NCBI GenBank assembly: GCA_017308235.1
Contig: JAFKFL010000026.1
Location: 52,313-116,312 of the forward strand
DNA length: 64,000 bases
Source of the DNA: Alphaproteobacteria bacterium
Lineage (GTDB): Bacteria; Pseudomonadota; Alphaproteobacteria; Reyranellales; Reyranellaceae
Direction: 5' to 3'
Shown piece by piece: positions 56,525 through 64,000 of this stretch (positions are counted from its first letter, which is position 1; each line of letters starts with the position of its first letter). The position numbers and the translations under genes are program-made. The notes beneath the pieces were generated by a model. It did no database searches. It saw only the letters and a list, made by a program, of their open reading frames with translations, and was not told where the DNA came from.

Positions 56525-57457
56525 ATGGACCGGCTGGACGAGCTCGCGCTGTTCGTGAAGATCGTCGAGGAAGGAAGCCTCGCGCGGGCAGCCCTTCGAT
56601 TGCACCGCTCGCCGCCGGCCGTGACGCGCGCGCTGGCGGCACTCGAGGACCGCATCGGCGTCCGCCTGATCGACCGCACGACGCGCCGGCTTGCACCGAC
56701 CGAGGCGGGCCGGGCGCTGCTCGAGCGCGCGCGTCTGGTGCTGGGCGAGTACGAGGCGTCGATGGCCGGGCTCGCGAACGTCCCGGTGCGCGGCGTGCTG
56801 CGGATCGCGGCGCCTGTGCAGTTCGGCCGCCGCCATGTCGCGCCGATCGCGACGCGCTTCCTCGACCGGTTTGCCGACGTCGAGATCGAGCTTCTTCTGG
56901 GCGACCGCAATGTCGATCTGATCGACGAGGCGATCGACGTGGCGGTGCGCATCGGGCAGCTGCCCGACTCGTCGCTGGTCGCGCGGCCAGTGGGGGAGGT
57001 GCGGCGGCTGTGGGTGGCAAGCCCCGGCTATCTTGAAAAGCGCGGCACGCCGCGCGGACCGGCCGATCTTGCGACGCACAACGTTATACTGGGTACTTCG
57101 TCGGCGACGCAGGACTGGACCTTCGCCGGTGCGGGGCGTGGCGCGGGACGAGGTTCGGCAGGGGGCAAGGCGCCCAAACTCAAGAGCCGGCTGCGTGTCG
57201 ACGATGTCGAGACCAGGCTGCGCGCAGCCCGCGCCGGTCGTGGTATCGCACAGCTCCTGTCCTATCAGGTGGCCGACGATTTGGCGTCGGGCAGCCTGGT
57301 CAGGTTGTTTCGGCGCCATGAGTCGCCGCCGCTGCCGGTCCAGTTGATCACCAAGGATCGCATCCATCGGGCGCCGAAGATCGACGCCTTCATCGACTTC
57401 GCCGCCAAGCGGCTTCTCGCCTTGCCTGTGATCCGACCGGAAAAGGAGACGTCATGA
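56525..57457 (+). CDS. LysR-family transcriptional regulator
   Basis: The 310-residue LTTR has an N-terminal winged helix (LALFVKIVEEGSLARAALRLHRSPPAVTRALAALEDRIG, residues about 7-45) and a periplasmic-binding-like effector domain after residue 90 starting RGVLRIAAPVQFG. It resembles the CrgA-type regulators. It is divergent from the PNPOx-like gene and translationally coupled by ATGA overlap to the GNAT gene downstream. The effector is unknown. Confidence 0.92.
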   Translation: MDRLDELALFVKIVEEGSLARAALRLHRSPPAVTRALAALEDRIGVRLIDRTTRRLAPTEAGRALLERARLVLGEYEASMAGLANVPVRGVLRIAAPVQFGRRHVAPIATRFLDRFADVEIELLLGDRNVDLIDEAIDVAVRIGQLPDSSLVARPVGEVRRLWVASPGYLEKRGTPRGPADLATHNVILGTSSATQDWTFAGAGRGAGRGSAGGKAPKLKSRLRVDDVETRLRAARAGRGIAQLLSYQVADDLASGSLVRLFRRHESPPLPVQLITKDRIHRAPKIDAFIDFAAKRLLALPVIRPEKETS

Positions 57458-57897
57458 TTGTCATCGGTCCTTTCCAGCGCTCCGAGCGCGCGGCCTGGGA
57501 GAAGCTGGCGCGTGGCTACAACGACTTCTACGAGACCGAGCTGCCGGACAGCGACTACGATCGCGCCTGGGACCGTCTGCTGCAGGATCGGGAAATCCAT
57601 GGGCTGGGCGCTCGCCTCGATGACCAGTTGATCGGGATCGCGCACTATCTGTTCCATGCCAGCATCTGGCGCGACCATAGCTGCTATCTGCAGGACCTGT
57701 TCGTCGACGAGACCGTACGCGGACAGGGTGCGGCCCGCCGGCTGATCGACGCCGTGGCCGACGCCGCGCGGCAGCGCGGGGCGGTGCGCTATTACTGGCA
57801 GACCAAGCAGGACAACGCCCGTGCCCGCGCCCTCTACGACAAGGTGGCGCGTTTCCGCGGCTTCATCCGCTACGACTATGCCCTTGGGCAGGATTGA
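57454..57897 (+). CDS. GNAT-family N-acetyltransferase
   Basis: The 147-residue GNAT protein has the acetyl-CoA-binding motif A LQDLFVDETVRGQGAARRLIDAV, and the motif B region YYWQTKQDNARARALYDKVA. The pattern is common among small-molecule amine acetyltransferases. The start overlaps the LysR stop by four bases. The acceptor is unknown. Confidence 0.9.
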   Translation: MIVIGPFQRSERAAWEKLARGYNDFYETELPDSDYDRAWDRLLQDREIHGLGARLDDQLIGIAHYLFHASIWRDHSCYLQDLFVDETVRGQGAARRLIDAVADAARQRGAVRYYWQTKQDNARARALYDKVARFRGFIRYDYALGQD

Positions 57898-58041
57898 GCA
57901 TCCACAATCGAGCACATGAGGCGTGAGCCTGCAGTCGTTCTGCGGCTGAAACATTCGCGGTTCTGTCACATGCCAGGACTATAGCTCGCGACGGTTGCCG
58001 GCGATGGGGTCCGGTCGGCAGTTGTGTGGATGGGGGCAGTC

Positions 58042-59679
58042 ATGAGCAACGATGCGGTGCTAGGGCAGCCAATGCCCGGGACGACTTCGAGCGATCATCA
58101 TCCACTGCGTGCTTCGAGTCAGCCGGGATGGGCGGCCAAGGCAGGGCCACTCGCGGCCATCGCGGTCCTGCTGATCGGCGCCGTCTATGCCGTCTCCGCT
58201 CTGGTTTCCGATCTGGAGACGGCGCCGGCGGCCGGTGTTCTGGTTTACGGCCTCTTGGCACTCGCTCTTCTGATCGCGCTCGGCTTCGAGTTCGTGAACG
58301 GTTTCCACGACACCGCCAATGCTGTGGCGACAGTGATCTACACTCATTCGATGCCCGCCCATACGGCGGTGATCTGGTCGGGCGTCTTCAACTTCCTGGG
58401 CGTGCTCACGTCGACCGGCGCGGTCGCCTTCGGCATCATCTCGCTGCTGCCGGTCGAACTCATCCTGCAGGTCGGCAGCAATGCCGGCTTCGCCATGGTG
58501 TTTGCGCTCTTGATCGCGGCGATCATCTGGAATCTCGGAACCTGGTATTTCGGCATTCCGAACTCGAGCTCCCACGCGCTGATCGGGTCGATCATCGGCG
58601 TCGGCCTGATGAACCAGCTCATGGCCTCGAGCGCGAGCGGCACCAGCGGCGTCGATTGGGACCAGGCGCTGGGCGTCGGCAAGTCGCTTCTGTTCTCGCC
58701 GCTGGCAGGCTTCTTCCTGGCAGCCCTGCTGCTCCTGCTGGCCAAGTTCCTGATTCGCATTCCGGCGCTCTACCGGCCGCCGGTCGGTGCCGCTCCGCCG
58801 CCGTGGTGGATCCGTGGGCTGCTGATCCTGACCTGCACGGGCGTCAGCTTCGCGCACGGCTCGAATGACGGTCAGAAGGGCATGGGTCTCATCATGCTGA
58901 TCCTGATCGGCACCGTGCCGACGACCTACGCCCTCAACCATGCGCTGCCCAACTCTTACACGCCGGAGTTTGCGAAGGTGTCGGCTGCGGCCGAGCAGGT
59001 CATTGCGGGCAAGGCGGCGGGTTACAATGTCCTCGGCAATCCGCGTCCGACGGTGACGCTCTATGTTGCCCAGCATCAGATCGCCGAAGGCACCTATCCC
59101 TCGCTGGCGGTGCTGGTGAAGCAGATCGCCGACGAGGTGAGCCAGTATGGCTCGTTCTCGAAGATTCCGACCGACGCGATCGGCAATACCCGGAACGACA
59201 TGTATCTGGCGTCCGAGGCGATCCGGCTTCTCGTGAAGGACAAGGCCGCCGAGCTGTCGGCGAGCGACGTGTCGACGCTCAATGCCTACAAGAAGGCGCT
59301 CGATACCGGCACCAAGTTCACCCCGACCTGGGTCAAGGTCGCGGTGGCGATCGCGCTGGGTCTCGGCACGATGGTGGGCTGGAAGCGCATCGTCGTGACC
59401 GTCGGCGAGAAAATCGGCAAGGATCACCTGTCGTACGGGCAGGGCGCCTCGGCCGAGATCGTGGCGATGGGCCTGATCACGGCGGCCGATGGCTATGGCC
59501 TGCCGGTCAGCACCACGCACGTGCTGTCTTCCGGCGTCGCCGGCACCATGGCGGCCAACGGATCGGGCCTGCAGGCGAGCACGATCAAGAACATGCTCCT
59601 CGCCTGGGTAATGACCTTGCCCGCTGCGATCGTGCTCTCGGGCTCGCTGTTCGCGCTGCTACGTTACCTGTTCGGATAA
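58042..59679 (+). CDS. PiT-family inorganic phosphate transporter
   Basis: The 545-residue membrane protein has both PiT signature repeats: EFVNGFHDTANAVATVIYTHSMPA in the N-terminal part, and GSNDGQKGMGLIML in the second part. WYFGIPNSSSHALIGSIIGVG and GLPVSTTHVLSSGVAGTM complete the duplicated fold. A soluble loop of about 150 residues sits between the halves. It is a low-affinity metal-phosphate/H+ symporter by family. The ATG at 58042 (MSNDAVLG) is preferred. Confidence 0.95.
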   Translation: MSNDAVLGQPMPGTTSSDHHPLRASSQPGWAAKAGPLAAIAVLLIGAVYAVSALVSDLETAPAAGVLVYGLLALALLIALGFEFVNGFHDTANAVATVIYTHSMPAHTAVIWSGVFNFLGVLTSTGAVAFGIISLLPVELILQVGSNAGFAMVFALLIAAIIWNLGTWYFGIPNSSSHALIGSIIGVGLMNQLMASSASGTSGVDWDQALGVGKSLLFSPLAGFFLAALLLLLAKFLIRIPALYRPPVGAAPPPWWIRGLLILTCTGVSFAHGSNDGQKGMGLIMLILIGTVPTTYALNHALPNSYTPEFAKVSAAAEQVIAGKAAGYNVLGNPRPTVTLYVAQHQIAEGTYPSLAVLVKQIADEVSQYGSFSKIPTDAIGNTRNDMYLASEAIRLLVKDKAAELSASDVSTLNAYKKALDTGTKFTPTWVKVAVAIALGLGTMVGWKRIVVTVGEKIGKDHLSYGQGASAEIVAMGLITAADGYGLPVSTTHVLSSGVAGTMAANGSGLQASTIKNMLLAWVMTLPAAIVLSGSLFALLRYLFG

Positions 59680-60017
59680 CGTTGGCGGCTCGAGAAGAAG
59701 AAGAATCGGCAGAGACCCTGCAGGTCATCGTCTCCGTAATGACGGTGCAATGACTCGATTGGCGATGCGATGCCCACCCTAGCGCTCGCTGTTCTGCAAG
59801 GTTGGGCGTTGCACGGAAAAAATCCCTGGGTAACAGTACAGTAACGGCAGCGTTGATTGCTGACTGCAGCCCGGAACCAATGACCGGGAACTACTGCGGC
59901 GAACTACTGCGGCCCGGTCGCCCAGAACCTGGCGGGCGGGACTCCCTCTTTCTCTGCGATCTCCACAGCGAACGGGCTTGCCCGCTGCGCCCCTCTGACA
60001 ACTGCAATGGTGAGTCG
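59680..60017. other. Intergenic region with a short tandem repeat
   Basis: No convincing gene lies in these 338 bases. A 13-bp unit gaactactgcggc is repeated in tandem at 59888-59900 and 59901-59913. The region probably holds the promoter of the FkbM gene, whose ribosome-binding site ggtgag lies at its end. Confidence 0.5.
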
Positions 60018-60923
60018 ATGCAGCTTTCCATGGCTCTGCCGACGCGGCGTGCCTTGATGAAACGGGCCAAGGGGTCACTGCGGACGATCTTGCCATGGCC
60101 GATGGTCGCCTGGTGCGAGCGGTTCTATTTCGCGCAGTTCGGCGAGATCGAGTTGCGCATGGTGAAACATCTCTGCCGTCCGGAGCAGGATTCGATCGAT
60201 GTCGGCGCCAACGTCGGCACCTACCTTCATTCGATGAAGCGGCACTCGCGGCGTGTTTATGCATTCGAGCCGGTTCCGTGGCTTGCGCAAGTGCTGGCGA
60301 AGAAATTCGGCCAAAAGATCATCGTCAAGAACGTCGCCCTGTCGCGTGAGGCGCGCACGGCCACGCTCCACATTCCGGTGGTCGACGGTGCGCCGGTGAC
60401 AGGTCTCTCGACCCTGTCGGACGATCTTGCAGCCAAAGAGGCGCCGTGCCGCGATATTCCCGTGGAGATCCGGCCTCTCGACGAGGTCTATGCCGGCGAC
60501 GTCGGCTTCATCAAGATCGACGTCGAAGGCCATGAGGAGAGCGTGCTGCAGGGCGCGCAACGGACCATCGAGCGGTGCCGACCGCGGGTGCTGGTTGAGG
60601 CCGAGGAGCGTCACGCGCCGGGATCGGTGCGGCGTGTCCGGGCGTTCTTCCGACGATTGGGCTATCGCGGGTACTTCGTCCTTCAGCGGCGTTTGGCGCC
60701 GATCGAGAGTTTCGATCCTGAGCGGATGCAGCGAAGTGAGGATATCGAGGCCTACACGCTTGGCACGCCGCGCGATCGTTTCGAGCACTATGTGAACAAC
60801 TTCCTCTTTCTTCCGCCGGAGGAGCCGAGGTCGACACTGGCACAACTCGAAGCATCGTTGGCCAAGCCGGCGCCGCTTGACGCACTCATTCCATCACCCG
60901 CGACGCGAGAGGCCGGGGATTGA
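60018..60923 (+). CDS. FkbM-family methyltransferase
   Basis: The 301-residue SAM-dependent O-methyltransferase has motif I DVGANVGTYL (61-70), AFEPVPWLAQVLAKKFG, and the FkbM-typical FIKIDVEGHEESVLQGA. These enzymes methylate sugar or polyketide hydroxyls. No glycan-synthesis genes are adjacent. I chose ATG 60018 with GGTGAG upstream; the longer frame upstream is not protein-like. Confidence 0.86.
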   Translation: MQLSMALPTRRALMKRAKGSLRTILPWPMVAWCERFYFAQFGEIELRMVKHLCRPEQDSIDVGANVGTYLHSMKRHSRRVYAFEPVPWLAQVLAKKFGQKIIVKNVALSREARTATLHIPVVDGAPVTGLSTLSDDLAAKEAPCRDIPVEIRPLDEVYAGDVGFIKIDVEGHEESVLQGAQRTIERCRPRVLVEAEERHAPGSVRRVRAFFRRLGYRGYFVLQRRLAPIESFDPERMQRSEDIEAYTLGTPRDRFEHYVNNFLFLPPEEPRSTLAQLEASLAKPAPLDALIPSPATREAGD

Positions 60924-60989
60924 TTGCTGCCGTATCGTCGCCGCCGGCGCCTCCCCTTGGCGAGCGGTACCAAGGGGAGGGCTGGGGCA

Positions 60990-61205
60990 CTAGTGATTAC
61001 CGTGATGTTCGGCGTGGTGCTTGCTGGCCTCGCCGGCGTGATGGACGGCATGGGCCGAGTGGCCGTGTGCCGAATGGGCGTGGTGCGCGGCCTTCTCGTG
61101 GGCGTCGGCCTCGTGGTGCTTGGCCGCCTCACGATGATGCTTGGCAGCATGCTCGTGGTGCTCGGCCGCGTGGGTGTGATGTTCGACGATCTTCTGCTTG
61201 GACAT
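60990..61205 (-). CDS. His-rich small protein
   Basis: The 71-residue protein starts MSKQKIVEHH and has 24 His, one third of all residues. They fall in an Ala/Lys/Glu-rich helical pattern of HH pairs spaced about seven apart (EHHEHAAKHHREAAKHHE). Such composition suggests nickel, zinc or copper buffering, as in Hpn-type proteins, but no homologue is certain. It is convergent with the FkbM gene. Confidence 0.6.
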   Translation of the reverse strand: MSKQKIVEHHTHAAEHHEHAAKHHREAAKHHEADAHEKAAHHAHSAHGHSAHAVHHAGEASKHHAEHHGNH

Positions 61206-61334
61206 GAGGAGCTCCATCGCCAGACCGCACCGCCGATGATCGTCGGGCAGGGGGAGCAACTCTAAGGAGCGGGTATTGCAGGCGCGTGACCTCGACTGCC
61301 GGAAGGCCAGCCCGCAAAGCTCAATCAAGCAAGC

Positions 61335-62231
61335 TCAATCGGGCGTCGTGCCGAAACGGCGCTGCCAGAATTCACGCGAACGGCGTTCGCCGACATCGCA
61401 GCCGGGTTCGTAGCCCGGGCGCACGAAGCGCGTGTAGTCTTCATCCCCGTTGTCGTGCGGCCGGCGGGCCTGAGCGAGTCGCGTGCCGTCGGCGAGGGGG
61501 AGGGCGGCCGCGTCTGTCGGGCCGCGGCGTGGCCCGCGGTCGGCCACTTCCTGCAACAGCTTCTTGCGGACGGCGCGGGGGAAGTCGTCGAAGCTCTTCG
61601 CCACTTCGACGAACGAGCGCGGACCTCCTGTCACGCAATGCAGGTAGTATTGGTCGAGATCCGCCTCGGCCGGGAAGCCGAATGGATTGGGGCGATCGTT
61701 GATGATCGGCAGGCCGTTGATGGCGATGCGTTGCTGCAGTGCCTCGGTGCGGGCATCGGTGACGAGCATGCCGTCGTTGTTCGAGCCGTCACCCGAGATG
61801 TCGAGCACCTTGCGGTCGGCTTCGTAGCCGCTGCGCGCGAACAGGCTGACGGCGTAGCGAATGGCACCGCTGATCGATGTGCGCCGCGCGATCGTAATGG
61901 GTGAGTTCGAAAGCTTGTCGGCGAACGCCGCGATCGACGTTTCGCTATCGAGCAATGTCCAGTCGATCAGCAACTTCTGGTTCCACGAATCCGACCATTC
62001 GAAGTAGGCGACCGCGATGCGGCCGTTGGGGCCGCCCGTGATCGCCTTCACGATTACGGGATCGCGAAACGCTATCACGTAGCCTTCGCGCTGCAGGCGG
62101 GCTTCTTCGGGATCGATGCTGCCGGAGATGTCGATCGCGAGCGCAAGCGCCAAATCGACCTCTTTCTTGTCCTGCGCGGCGGCAGGCAAAGCGGTGAGAA
62201 GCAAAGCGAACAGACAAGCGAGATAGCGCAT
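61335..62231 (-). CDS. DUF1194 family secreted vWFA-like protein
   Basis: The 298-residue exported protein has a signal peptide ending near AAAQ (residue 20). The von Willebrand A-type fold has metal-site motif DISGS (Asp34, Ser36, Ser38), then RTSISGAIRYAV and LDISGDGSNNDG. DUF1194 is common in alphaproteobacteria and its function is unknown. The C terminus is Arg-rich (RRSREFWQRRFGTTPD). It is divergent from the acyl-CoA dehydrogenase gene. Confidence 0.87.
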   Translation of the reverse strand: MRYLACLFALLLTALPAAAQDKKEVDLALALAIDISGSIDPEEARLQREGYVIAFRDPVIVKAITGGPNGRIAVAYFEWSDSWNQKLLIDWTLLDSETSIAAFADKLSNSPITIARRTSISGAIRYAVSLFARSGYEADRKVLDISGDGSNNDGMLVTDARTEALQQRIAINGLPIINDRPNPFGFPAEADLDQYYLHCVTGGPRSFVEVAKSFDDFPRAVRKKLLQEVADRGPRRGPTDAAALPLADGTRLAQARRPHDNGDEDYTRFVRPGYEPGCDVGERRSREFWQRRFGTTPD

Positions 62232-62363
62232 GGCGTCTCCGCATCGACTGTCGATGACAAGAGACGAACCATACCGCCAGACGGCGTCGCGGGCCAACAG
62301 GCGGCTGGACGCCAGCCGGCACGGGCCGTTAGCCTGTTTGCAAAGAAATGCGGGAGGACACGA

Positions 62364-63572
62364 ATGGATTTGTCCCTTGGTCCTGAAGACGAGGCCTTTC
62401 GTGCCGAGGTGCGCCGGTTTTTCGACGAGAACCTGAGTGAGGATCTGCGCGAAGCGGGGCGCAAGACCGGCGGTGTCTTTGCCGACTTTGCAGCGGGACT
62501 GCGATGGCACAAGGTGCTGGCGAAGCGCGGCTGGTCGGCACCGACGTGGCCCAGGGAATATGGTGGCACCGGCTGGACGGCCACTCAGCGCTACATCTTC
62601 GCACGCGAGTCCACGGCCGTGGATGCGCCGCGCATCTTCACCATGGGCATCCGGATGGTCGGCCCCGTGATCATGAAGTACGGCACGCCCGAGCAGAAGG
62701 CGAAGTACCTGCCGGGCATCGTGTCGGGCGACATGGTGTTCTGCCAAGGTTACTCCGAGCCGGGTTCGGGCTCCGACCTCGCCAGCCTCAAGACGCGCGC
62801 CGTGCGCGATGGCGACGACTATGTGATCAACGGGACCAAGATCTGGACCACGGGTGCACACGTTGCCAACCGCATGTTCTGTCTGGTCCGCACGTCGACC
62901 GAGGGCAAGCCGCAGGATGGCATCTCCTTCGTGCTGATCGATTCGATGGATCGGCCCGGCCTCACGGTGAAGCCGATCGTGACGCTGGCGGGCGACCACG
63001 AGGTCAATCAGGTCTTCTTCGATAACGTGCGCACGCCGGTCGCCAACCGTATCGGCCCCGAGAATGCCGGCTGGACAGTCGCGAAGTATCTGCTGGAATT
63101 CGAGCGCGGCGGCGATGCCTACACCCCGAATTTGCATGCGCGGCTGGAGGACGTGCGCCGCATCGCCCGGGAGGAGGTGGCCGACGGCTCGGGACGGCTC
63201 GCCGAGGAGCCCGGCTTCGCGCAACGGCTGGCCGAGGCCGATCTTGCCATCCAGGCTCTCGAAATGATCGAGCTGCAGGTCCTGTCCGACCTCAGTAAAG
63301 GCCGCAATCCTGGCGCGGTTTCCTCGCAGATGAAGATCAGGGGCAGCGAAACCGCGCAGGCCGTCGACCACCTCGGCGTCGAGGCGCTGGCCTGGTATGC
63401 CGCGCCGTTCGAGCCTGAGGCCCGCCTGCTGGGCCACAACGCCCCGACAGTGGCGCCAGACTACGGTCTCACGGCCATGCCGCTTTATCTCAATAACCGC
63501 GCGGCGACTATTTATGCCGGGTCGAACGAGATCCAGCGCAATATCATTGCCAAGGCCGTGCTCGGTCTGTGA
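62364..63572 (+). CDS. Acyl-CoA dehydrogenase
   Basis: The 402-residue flavoenzyme has the family marks: GYSEPGSGSDLASLKTRA (FAD/acyl-binding), GTKIWTTGAH, and C-terminal IYAGSNEIQRNIIAKAVLGL. At the position used by medium-chain enzymes for the catalytic Glu the sequence reads YAGS, so the base is probably the Glu in LEFERGGDAY, as in isovaleryl- or long-chain-type enzymes. GGGAGG precedes ATG 62364. The gene downstream encodes an acyl-CoA-synthetase-like protein, suggesting activation and oxidation of the same acid. Confidence 0.92.
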   Translation: MDLSLGPEDEAFRAEVRRFFDENLSEDLREAGRKTGGVFADFAAGLRWHKVLAKRGWSAPTWPREYGGTGWTATQRYIFARESTAVDAPRIFTMGIRMVGPVIMKYGTPEQKAKYLPGIVSGDMVFCQGYSEPGSGSDLASLKTRAVRDGDDYVINGTKIWTTGAHVANRMFCLVRTSTEGKPQDGISFVLIDSMDRPGLTVKPIVTLAGDHEVNQVFFDNVRTPVANRIGPENAGWTVAKYLLEFERGGDAYTPNLHARLEDVRRIAREEVADGSGRLAEEPGFAQRLAEADLAIQALEMIELQVLSDLSKGRNPGAVSSQMKIRGSETAQAVDHLGVEALAWYAAPFEPEARLLGHNAPTVAPDYGLTAMPLYLNNRAATIYAGSNEIQRNIIAKAVLGL

Positions 63573-63645
63573 CCCAAAATGGTCTTACACATGACACACA
63601 GTTCATCGTTGCAATCCCTGTGTATCCCGCCTCATTTTCACACGG

Positions 63646-63659
63646 CTGGGATATCCCAG
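63646..63659. promoter_or_regulatory. Perfect 14-bp palindrome upstream of the AMP-binding gene
   Basis: ctgggatatcccag lies in the 138-base gap between the acyl-CoA dehydrogenase stop and the ATG at 63711. It may be an operator; it lacks a T-tail and so is not a standard terminator. Confidence 0.35.
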
Positions 63660-63710
63660 TGATGTTGTCTTGCGGCCATAGGTCGGGCCGACGTGAGGGG
63701 CGGGTCTTTT

Positions 63711-64000
63711 ATGGCGATCGCGTCGACTATCGGCGGGGTGCTGGCGGCACATGCAACGCGTGATCCCGATTCGCCGGCCATCGTGCACCCTGTTTTGGGC
63801 ACGATCTCCTTCGGAACCCTGATTGCTCATCTTCAAAGGCTCGACGACCAACTCCGTGCGGCGGGCATTGGCCCGACCTCTCGCGTGGGCATCGCCCTTC
63901 AGCGCGGGCCGGAAGCGGCGCTGCTCAGCCTGGCCGTGTGCTGCCGGGCGATCCTGGTCCCCATCAACCCCAACCTCGCGCCGGCGGACCTGCAGGCCGA
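63711..64000 (+). CDS. AMP-binding acyl-CoA synthetase-like protein (3' end cut by window)
   Basis: The frame from ATG 63711 stays open to the window edge (96 complete codons). It reads MAIASTIGGVLAAHATRDPDSPAIV, then TISFGTLIAHLQRLDDQLRAAGI, RVGIALQRGPEAALLSLAVCCRAILVPINPNLA. This is the usual N-terminal part of ANL-superfamily adenylating enzymes, before the ATP-binding P-loop. It could be an acyl-CoA synthetase or an adenylation domain of a larger synthetase. It follows an acyl-CoA dehydrogenase on the same strand. Confidence 0.82.
   Translation, partial: MAIASTIGGVLAAHATRDPDSPAIVHPVLGTISFGTLIAHLQRLDDQLRAAGIGPTSRVGIALQRGPEAALLSLAVCCRAILVPINPNLAPADLQA

Overview
The window is a GC-rich, densely coded stretch of an alphaproteobacterial chromosome. 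Many CoA-linked catabolic genes, tripartite-tricarboxylate-transporter (TTT/Bug) binding proteins, DUF2239, DUF1194 and DUF2218 genes, and two families of dispersed palindromic repeats suggest a soil or aquatic heterotroph of the Reyranella/Bradyrhizobium kind. That placement is an inference from gene content; no rRNA, tRNA, CRISPR array or transposase gene was seen. Two genes are cut by the window edges: a DUF2239 gene on the left and an AMP-binding enzyme on the right.

Layout. 1-8.7 kb: DUF2239, an MFS exporter, an AAC(3)-type acetyltransferase overlapping a 4HBT thioesterase, a second paralogous thioesterase, an SDR with Phe in place of the catalytic Tyr, a CurA-like reductase, an alpha/beta hydrolase, a FUSC membrane protein and an HdeD-like protein. 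8.8-14.4 kb: a Nudix hydrolase, then a CoA-metabolism series (HMG-CoA-synthase-like/OB-fold fusion, thiolase, two MaoC-type proteins, SDR) that resembles the core of a beta-oxidation or retro-Claisen pathway. 14.4-21.5 kb: an AraC regulator, DUF2000, OsmC, another MaoC protein, a YqjI-like His-rich PadR regulator with DUF2218, a cNMP-binding patatin phospholipase, a DUF2817 peptidase and a LysE exporter.

21.5-23.5 kb and 33.6-35.6 kb hold the most unusual content. These are two oppositely oriented loci, each encoding a Pro-rich protein with TPGFDK-type repeats, a different C-terminal domain and a different small downstream partner. They share a strongly conserved leader of about 150 bp. I read them as members of an undescribed polymorphic toxin/immunity family. 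Between them lie an amidase-apt-methyltransferase operon, an MmgE/PrpD protein, the helicase HrpB, and an EthD / Bug receptor / ThDP-enzyme operon.

35.6-39.2 kb is a reverse-strand operon (Bug receptor, Rieske oxygenase alpha, oxygenase beta, PdxA-like dehydrogenase) with the same order as the terephthalate genes tphC-A2-A3-B, but without reductase or regulator. Next comes PutA without the DNA-binding domain. 43-48.1 kb is a Ser/Thr phosphorylation module: an FHA-membrane-trypsin-like protease, a PP2C phosphatase, a membrane kinase with a possible SNase-like outer domain, and a glycine-zipper lipoprotein. 48.6-54.9 kb is gltB-gltD. The right end carries a divergent AroQ-like protein, a PNPOx-like protein divergent from a LysR regulator, a GNAT enzyme, a PiT phosphate transporter, an FkbM methyltransferase, a His-rich small protein, a secreted DUF1194 protein, an acyl-CoA dehydrogenase and the start of an acyl-CoA-synthetase-like gene.
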